A DNA stretch of 64,000 nt from positions 105,786,897-105,850,896 of the forward strand of contig OX638370.1 in assembly GCA_951812925.1 (NCBI GenBank), read 5' to 3'. Each line of letters begins with the position of its first letter. The stretch's first letter is position 1. A model generated the notes under the pieces. That model was not told the origin of the DNA. It was given only the letters and a program-made list of their open reading frames with translations, and did not search any database. Both the position numbers and the translations under genes were made by a program. This document shows positions 57,451 through 64,000 of the stretch, piece by piece. This DNA comes from Calliopum simillimum (Eukaryota > Arthropoda > Insecta > Diptera > Lauxaniidae).

Positions 57451-59632
57451 AGCTATGGTATGTATATGATTTCGAAGTTAAAAAATTTGATATATGCATG
57501 TATATTTTCAAGATTAAACAAAACGATACTCAACATTTGTAACTCGTTAAAGCTTTTTTCTCCGAATGTATCCTGTAACTGAGTTTTCCCACATAAAGCG
57601 ACAGCAAAAATTATTAAGCCGACATATGAGTCAAAATGCACATAATATATTTACTTATTTATTGTATACATCTGCATTTGTAGGTGTGTAGTTATGTTGT
57701 TTGTAAGAATTTGTCTGCATGCAGATACCATACACATGTGTGTGTGCTAAAGTTTTTGTTGTACTTGTTGTTTCTTGTGTGTGTATGTTGCTGATGTCAA
57801 CATGAGTTAATATTTATAGCGTACGCGTTGTTGTCAATGTCATTAAATACCTGTCAATGTTATTATGCTCTGACAGCATATAACCATTAACGTTTCTTCA
57901 TTTACTTTTTATTATATCTTGCGAATTATCGATTTTTAAAAGGATATAAATTTACATATATGTATATGTATGTATGTAACGAGTAAATTCAATTACGTTC
58001 ATTTTAAATAAAAGCCCACATGCAAACAGCTGCTAAAAATAATATGAAAATTAACGTAAAGTTGAGTGGGAAACTTTATTTCAATAATTTGTTGAATAAT
58101 TCTGCACAGAATTTTTAAAGGCGAAAAACTTAAAAATTTATATTGCACAATATTTCACAAACCTTCACCCTTTTAGGGGAAAGATATGTAGAAAAGGCAA
58201 GTTATTTTTTATGTTTATTTTGATATGATGGAAAATATGATACGTTAAACTCGAATCTGAAGTCCATGGGGCAATATATATTTTTGATTAGCGGCCTGGT
58301 ACAGAAGACGAAAGACAATCTGTGTATGATTTTTGGCGGCTTATAGGTTCAGACACTTTACATAGACACTAATTACAGATCAAAACACAATGTCTCTACA
58401 TGAATTTAAACATTTAAATTTTAATTAGGAATAAATTATTTTTTTGATTTTTGATAGAGATCCTTTGCAATATCCATAATATTGTTGCACTGCGAATTAA
58501 AAGAAAATAATTGAGAATGATAGAGCAGCGTTTGAATTTAAGATTCTACCAAAACACTTGCATTTGAATGTGGCAAAAGGAGCTATAATTTTTTGTTCAG
58601 CCCTGCGTTTCTTCTTGCATTATAAGCGAAAACTGTAAAGGAAATACAGCAATTTTAAAAACAACAAAATAAACAAAGCGCGCGTCTCAAGTTTTTTGCG
58701 CACACAAAATAATTTTTTTTTAATCACATTTTAACTCAAAATCAACAGACTGTAAATTTTATTAAACTAAAAAAGAAAAATATACACAAGTGCGCGTATA
58801 AGTAAAACATGAGTTGAACAACACAAGGAAGGGCCAAATTATGATGTGCTTGCTGAGATTCATATAAACCTCGAGAAAAATTCATGTGAGAGAGATGGGG
58901 TGGCCCGCAGCTGAAAATTATCGGCATGACATTTAAAGCTTCTACAAAAATCTGCCGTGGTCTTCTCTTGTGAGTAGCCTACGGTGGCCGCAATAATGCC
59001 ACATATAGACCACAAGGGTCCATAGTGATTCTAGTGAGTAGACTTCAAAATAAACTTTTAGTTTTAGTTTTTTAAGTTGAATTTGACTCAGAACTTTTTG
59101 TTTAGAAAATAAAAATTTTTTCATTAAGCAAACCAAAAAAATATAAAAAAAAAAATTAAAAAAAGTGAAAAAAAATTTATAAAAAAAAAATTATATTTGA
59201 GTTATTTGGGTCAATTTCTAACAAACCTCAAAAAAACGAAATCAAAAAAAAAAAACTTACAGTTTTGAAAAGGTTTTTTCAATTTCAACTGTGGGTAATT
59301 CCATGGTAACTAATAAAATTGTATTCGATATAAACAAAATACTTTGTTCTTGTTGCATATTAGTTGAAATTTTCAGTGATAACTTAATATATAACCAGTA
59401 AAATAGTGAATAGTGCTGGTAACTCGCGTTACCATTTTTGGACAACATGTTCAGAGCGTAAATTTCTTTCGCAAGTTTCTGCAAAATTTGTGGGTAAATT
59501 TCCTTACATTAGACATAAATACAGGCAGCAGGATATCAATAAGTATTTCTTTATTAGAAACAACAATATTAAGTAGTATTTTTTAAAATAATGCAAAAAT
59601 TATGTGGTAACTCGCGTTACAAAAAATTGGTA
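57451..59632. other. Gene-free stretch
   Basis: AT-rich with a TG/TATG run near 57959-57978. GGTAACTCGCGTTAC, a near-palindrome, occurs twice (about 59418 and 59605), and CTCGCGTTT occurs again just right of the next element. No gene. Confidence 0.5.
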
Positions 59633-60818
59633 GGGGTAAGTGGGGTAAAGTGGGAAGTGGGGTAAAGTGGGAAATGCCCTTTTTCGGGCAAACTAGCAAA
59701 GCATAGCTGTCATGCGTTTCTGACATGTACTTGCAATGACCGTAAGCAAATCTTTATGGTATAGCGATGCGTGCATACGTACTTTTGTGATCTCTGGAAT
59801 CATATAAAGTTTTTAAGTGATTTTGAAATTTCATTTTGAAATTTTTAAGCATCGATATTTTTACTGTTTCTAGAGACCGATTGTAAGTTCACAAAAATAT
59901 TCTTTGTACTCTTAATTTTGATAACGCAAAAGGATTCCGTGTAATTCATAGAGTGAAAGAATGAAGCTCACATTTTTTGCAAAATGTGGTATCGGGGTAA
60001 AGTGGGAAATTTTTTATGGGGTAAAGTGGGAAATGTTATTTCACGACTGCTAGTCCCCACTTGTCAACGTTCTATACTATTTCATGATCCAAATAAGTGT
60101 TTTACATATAAGTATATTGTGAGTAAACACTCCGGAAAAGCTAAGCGAGTTGCAAAAAGCAGCTGAGAAACGTTTAGCAAATAAACGGAGGAAGATGGAA
60201 TCGAATCAAAAAAAATAGAGTACCAGGAGCAAAAAAGCATCACCAGCAAAGAATGCGTCAAAGAAAAAACAAAGAAGTTCTAGCTCAGATGAAGATCGTA
60301 ATTTTTGCACCATTTGCATGGAACTCATGCCCGAAATCATGACCAGACACGATACCATCAAATGCAACCTAAAGGATTGTCAACGTCCCTTTCACTTGAA
60401 ATACGTTAATCTCACTACAAGCTTCTTTTATTACTAACACTGTGACTCGGACTTTGATGTTTCATCAGAGAACGACGAATAAGTTACTATTTCACAAATT
60501 TTTTTAAACACAACGTTCCTTGAACCTTTTTTGACTTACAATAAAGATATTAGAACTTTTTTCCAAAACTTGTATTAGTTTTCATGAGTTTTGAAAGCTT
60601 CCCACTTTACCTCACGATTTTTAATTTTTGCCATTTTGGGCATCCTCGATCAAAGCGTCGCACTCAACAGAAAATCCTTATTTTCGGTTCGTTTTTTAAC
60701 AAAAATATGGCTTATTTAATTTTCTTTATTATAGGAAGTTGAAACATGAAAAAATAGTAAGTTTTGTTAATTTTATGGAGCTTCGAAAAAAAATTTCCCA
60801 CTTTACCCCACTTTCCCC
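59633..60818 (+). mobile_element. TIR element C with iterated GGGGTAAAGTGGGAA motif
   Basis: Left: TA-GGGGTAAGTGGGG, then GGGGTAAAGTGGGAA at 59642 and again at 59658. Right: TTCCCACTTTACCCC and ACTTTCCCC (60795-60818), inverted to the left end. Further internal copies lie at about 59994 and 60018 (forward) and 60601 (CCCACTTTACC, inverted). Length about 1.19 kb. It contains a lysine-rich, cysteine-containing coding scrap (60149-60480), so it is an internally deleted copy of a transposase-bearing element. Probably a pogo/Tigger-type element; this is inference from the tail. Confidence 0.75.
60149..60480 (+). pseudogene. Transposase C-terminal tail with PHD-like zinc finger (relic)
   Basis: The text reads ELQKAAEKRLANKRRKMES, basic and helical. 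After a frameshift, KKASPAKNASKKKQRSSSSD leads into FCTICMELMPE, TIKCNLKDCQRPFHLKY and then HCDSDFD before a stop at 60480. Spacing CxxC, CxxxxC, FH and a final C resembles a degraded PHD/C4HC3 finger; the Cys after FH is Tyr, and one of the last pair is lost with a stop. Basic tail plus finger ends are known in insect DDE (pogo/CENP-B-like) transposases. The catalytic part is missing. Alternative: a captured host fragment. Confidence 0.55.
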
Positions 60819-61052
60819 TTTCTCGCGTTTCTATCGATTTTTAGACCAATACATGGGACCTTTTCAAGTTCATAGATATAAAAATTTAAATTGGGTCAAA
60901 ATACAAGAATAATACCTAAAGAACTACTTCAGGCTTTTATGCACAGGAAACAAAACTAAATCAAAATTTTATAATTGTCTAACTAAGTCTATTATATCGC
61001 GATTGCAATTATTTATGGTTTAAATACAGATTGTATATTATGGACACAACTA
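60819..61052. other. Short unassigned stretch
   Basis: AT-rich spacer between two elements. Confidence 0.4.
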
Positions 61053-62221
61053 AACGGTTTTTCAATAAGAGCGCTACAAAAGTTTTTTTGGATATTAATG
61101 AAATTTTTTATTCCTGTGAAAGCACATTTGATTCCATTATATATGAAACCGATTTCGTTTGCATGGCCACCACGGGCACGTTTGCAGAAGTCCAGACGCT
61201 GAACCCAATTATCGACAGTTTTCAAGCCTAAATCGGCCGGTACTGCTGCAATTTCACGATCGATATTCGTACAAAGATCATCAATCATCGCTGGCTTGTT
61301 GGCATAGACCATAGACTTGACGTAGCCCCTCAAGAAATAGTCTAACGGAGTCAAGTCGCATGATCGAGGTGGCCAATCGACTGGTCCATTTCGTGAGATA
61401 ACACGTTCACCAAACTTGGTTTTCAATAAATTGATTGTGACATTCGCTGTGTGGCTTGTGGCGCCATCCTGTTGAAACCACATATTGTCCAAGTCCATAT
61501 CATCCAATTCGGGCCAAAAATATTCGGTTATCATTGAACGGTAACGATTCCCATTCACAGTAACGTGCCGGTCTTGATCATCACGGAAGAAGTACGGCCC
61601 AATAACGCCGACCGGCCCATAAACCGCACCAAACCGTAATTTTTCGGGATGCAATGGTGACTCATGGAGTACGTGTGAATTGCTGCCTGACCAATAACGC
61701 ATATTTTGCTTTTTGACGAAGCTATTCAGTTAGAAATGAGCCTCATCGCTGAAGATGATTTTTCGATGAAAATTCAAATCATTTTCAAGTTGTTGCTCAG
61801 CCCGATTCACGAACATACGACGCTTCTGGTGGTCAAGCGGCTTCAGTTCTTGCATCAATTTGATATTGTTAGGATGTAAGCCAAAATATTTTCGCAAAAT
61901 TTGCCATATCGACGTCACAGAGATGCCCAACGCTTGAGAACGACGTGTGAGAGACACATTTGGGCTTTCTTGAACTGAAGCCTCAGCGGCAGCAATATTC
62001 TCGACACTACGGGCACTTCTTTGTCTCACTGACACGGGAAAATTTTTTACTGTGCCTGTGGATTAAAATTTTTCCACTAGACGCTCAATTGTTGATCTGG
62101 TAGTACGATTATGACGACCATAAATTGGACGTAGCTCTCTTAAAGTTGAGGCCACTGAATCCGAATTTCAGTAGTAAATTTTAATAATTTCTACTCGTTG
62201 TTGGCTCGTATATCTTTCCAT
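61013..62221 (-). pseudogene. DD41D mariner (rosa-type) transposase, three nonsense codons
   Basis: One frame runs from the ATG at 62221 (MERYTSQQRVEIIKIYY) without a frameshift, broken only by stops at about codons 18 (TGA), 53 (TAA) and 164 (TAA). N-terminal helix-turn-helix: STLRELRPIYGRHNRTT, STIERLVEKF, then LTRRSQALGISVTSIWQIL. Catalytic Asp residues: FSDEAHF (about 159), FQQDGATSH (about 252) and LTPLDYFLRG (about 294), with 41 residues between the last two. WPPRSCDLTPLDYFLRGYVK is typical of the group. The C-terminal CKRARGGHANEI is also typical; the frame then reads past the normal end through the TIR to a stop at 61013. DD41D defines rosa/Visitor-type mariners, known from Ceratitis and other insects. 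Inactive as it stands, but all catalytic residues remain. Confidence 0.93.
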
Positions 62222-62332
62222 GATGAAATGGGAAACCTTACTGAAAAGAAATATCAAGAGAGCGGGAAAAAATATGGCGTCGTTTGCTGTCCCTATCGGT
62301 CTACTTTTGTAACGTCCCTATTGAAAAACTGT
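61053..62332 (-). mobile_element. rosa-like mariner element (DD41D)
   Basis: TIRs of about 28 bp: left TTTTTCAATAAGAGCGCTAC then AAAAG; the complement of the right end is TTTTTCAATAGGGACGTTAC then AAAAG. TA lies before the left end (61051-61052). The right flank (TCACC) has lost the TA. Length about 1.28 kb. The transposase frame runs on the minus strand across nearly the whole element. This is the least damaged transposon in the window. Confidence 0.9.
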
Positions 62333-62842
62333 CACCACCAGATTCATAACTTTCCTCGCTAAAGTACCGTTTTATTTTTATGCCCGTTTTTACTTCTGAT
62401 GTGCAAACATTAACTGAAAAATGCGATAATAACGAATTGCAATGTCCAATCTTAATTTTGACACGAAATGGTAATGTTTCTTCAATTAAACATTAGTTTG
62501 GATAAGTATGGTTGAAGGTTGAAAGGAAACGAGAAATTTTTCAATACCTTGTCCACATTAACATAGAAGGACCCCCCTGATGTTTTTAATTTTTTTTTAC
62601 TCAATTTTCAAAAGTTTTTTTTAAGCTTTATTGACTTTTGTTCTAAAATATTTTTTTCTGGCCATTAGTTTTTGGAATAAAATTAAAAAAATACCCAAAA
62701 CTAAAATTTAAAAAAAGTTTTATAGAAAGTTTTTTTCAACTTTTCTTTTTAAATTATTGTAATTTTTTTGAGTTTAATTTTTAAGAACTTTTTTGTAAAG
62801 TTTTTTGACACTTATGTTATAAAAGTTAAACAAACAATACTA
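62333..62842. other. Gene-free stretch
   Basis: T-rich with repeated AACTTTTTT-like phrases. No assignment. Confidence 0.4.
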
Positions 62843-63450
62843 TAAGGGGTTTACCTTTGGTCTGACCAAAAATTCATTTGGTTATTGCTCTCAGTTTTCA
62901 CTAACTTCATGACTTCAAATAACGCTTGTACTGCAACATTTTGAAAACTTTAAGTGTTTGGGAGGAGCCACGCCTACTTGTCCAAATCAACCGAGTTACT
63001 GATCAGAGTTTGCATTTCCTATCTCTAATCTCTGAATAAAGTTTGGTTCGACTATCTCAAAAAAACGCGCTCAGTATTTTGAAACTTTTTCTTATATGAG
63101 AGGTACCACGAACTCTTTTCCAATTTTGCCTGGATATTAGTATTTATATATGTCTGTGTATTTTGCACTTATGCTTTTAATATTGCGTTTTGATTATTTT
63201 TTTCTTGTATTAACGGTAGACCTGTTTCATTTCCTTAGACTAACTTTGAAAATGGGGACATTGTTCCAAATTTCATCGAATTATATTGCTCCCAAAAAAT
63301 TTAAAAATTATTTTCACGGACACCATGGCTTTATCGACACAAGAGTTGATGCTGATTAAGAAAATATACACTTTTCTATACCTGCCACGCCTCTTTTTCT
63401 GCGTAACAAACGGAAGGCTAAAGTGAATATACCCCGCGTGTGGAGTATAA
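62843..63450 (+). repeat. TACCCTACAC-type dispersed repeat, copy 2 (eroded)
   Basis: It matches the copy at 9641-10537 in order: GGGAGGAGCCACGCCTACTTG (about 62960), TTTGGTTCGACTATCTCAA, GAGAGGTACCACG (about 63099), GACACCATGGCTTTATCGAC, then CTGATTAAGAAAATATACAC and CCTGCCACGCCTC, ending GAATATACCCCGCGTGTGGAGTATAA. It has two units instead of four and lacks the CCAG run. Confidence 0.65.
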
Positions 63451-64000
63451 AAAAAAACTATTCAGAAAATATTTAAGTATGCATGATTATTGCAAATATG
63501 TACTCATATGATTAAAGTTCAATCAAAAAGATTTTTTGTAATCCCAAAAAGTATGGAACCTCCCTAAAACAAACATTGAAATATCTACATGCCCGTATAT
63601 AAAGGAGGCAGCAATTAAATGACAGCATGACAGAACTTTCTTTTTACGCTGACGTTGAAAACACAAATTTTCTCTTAATTTTTTCTCATACTTCTCAGTT
63701 TTGTTTTGTTTATGTTTTTGTTTTGTTTTTGATTTCTCTGCGTACGTTTATGCGGCTAAACTCGATTTTCCACTCCTTTAAGTTTGACATTCTGGTGGTG
63801 GGAGTAACACAGCAACTTTGATTATGGATCAAAGGGAAGTTTGATGTTTTTGAGCTTTTGCGGTTTAAACAAATACGAAATCTTTGAGACGGTATTATGC
63901 ATACATTTTTGTCCTTTGTTTTTAAACTGCACATGCAAGTTTGGGTATTCATTATGAAAGTTGTACTTTATTAAATTTTTTGGTTACCATGTAATAAAGC
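63451..64000. other. Gene-free stretch to window end
   Basis: Overlapping ORFs of 64 and 80 aa on opposite strands, without motifs. Nothing recognised. Confidence 0.4.

Overview
The window looks like a 64 kb piece of a fly (Diptera) genome. It is AT-rich throughout and has many short CAG/CAA/GTT (opa-type) and CAT repeats. It is packed with degenerate transposable elements, several nested in one another. The mariner at 61-62.3 kb has DD41D catalytic spacing, the spacing of the rosa group first described from the tephritid Ceratitis rosa, so a tephritid fruit fly is a reasonable guess, but that is inference. I found no host protein-coding exon, rRNA or standard tRNA gene I could defend. The only coding sequence I recognise is transposase, reverse transcriptase, endonuclease and RNase H debris. 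The window is best read as intergenic or intronic DNA.

Layout. 0-5 kb: the end of a TTAA-type element, a dispersed 430-bp repeat, and a TIR element (2758-4365) split by a 1-kb palindrome. 7-11 kb: two nested pairs, a Helitron-like element inside a MITE (7471-8700) and a TACCCTACAC-ended repeat inside a longer-TIR element (9198-10710). 12.5-14.8 kb: Helitron-like copies, then a nearly perfect 247-bp hairpin. 16-17 kb: a tandem array of about 42 bp. 18.7-20.8 kb: a LINE 3' part and a second Helitron-like copy. 23-27 kb: foldbacks, a minisatellite and a mariner scrap. 27.5-29.8 kb: a 902-bp TIR element with tRNA-like modules, an inverted pair of tRNA-like sequences, and a small MITE. 31.1-32.4 kb: a DD37E Tc1/mariner-type element. 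33.3-34.5 kb: a TIR element with an iterated motif. 36.4-38.2 kb: CAN-rich DNA. 38.8-43.9 kb: LINE RNase H scraps, a 1.25-kb foldback and a minisatellite. 45.4-47.8 kb: a second iterated-motif TIR element, a Helitron-like copy and a hairpin. 49.6-51.6 kb: a DD34D mariner and a LINE tail. 52.8-57.5 kb: a second copy of the tRNA-module element, a TTAA element, and a long LINE relic broken by a hAT-type MITE with an exact 8-bp duplication. 59.6-62.3 kb: a third iterated-motif element with a zinc-finger tail, then the rosa-like mariner. 62.8-63.5 kb: a second copy of the TACCCTACAC repeat.

The most unusual items are (a) the CCCAAG-ended TIR element in three copies, whose body is built of modules with Pol III B-box motifs followed by T-runs, (b) three TIR elements that each repeat their own terminal motif internally, and (c) the very well matched hairpin at 14.56-14.81 kb. 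None of the transposases is intact.
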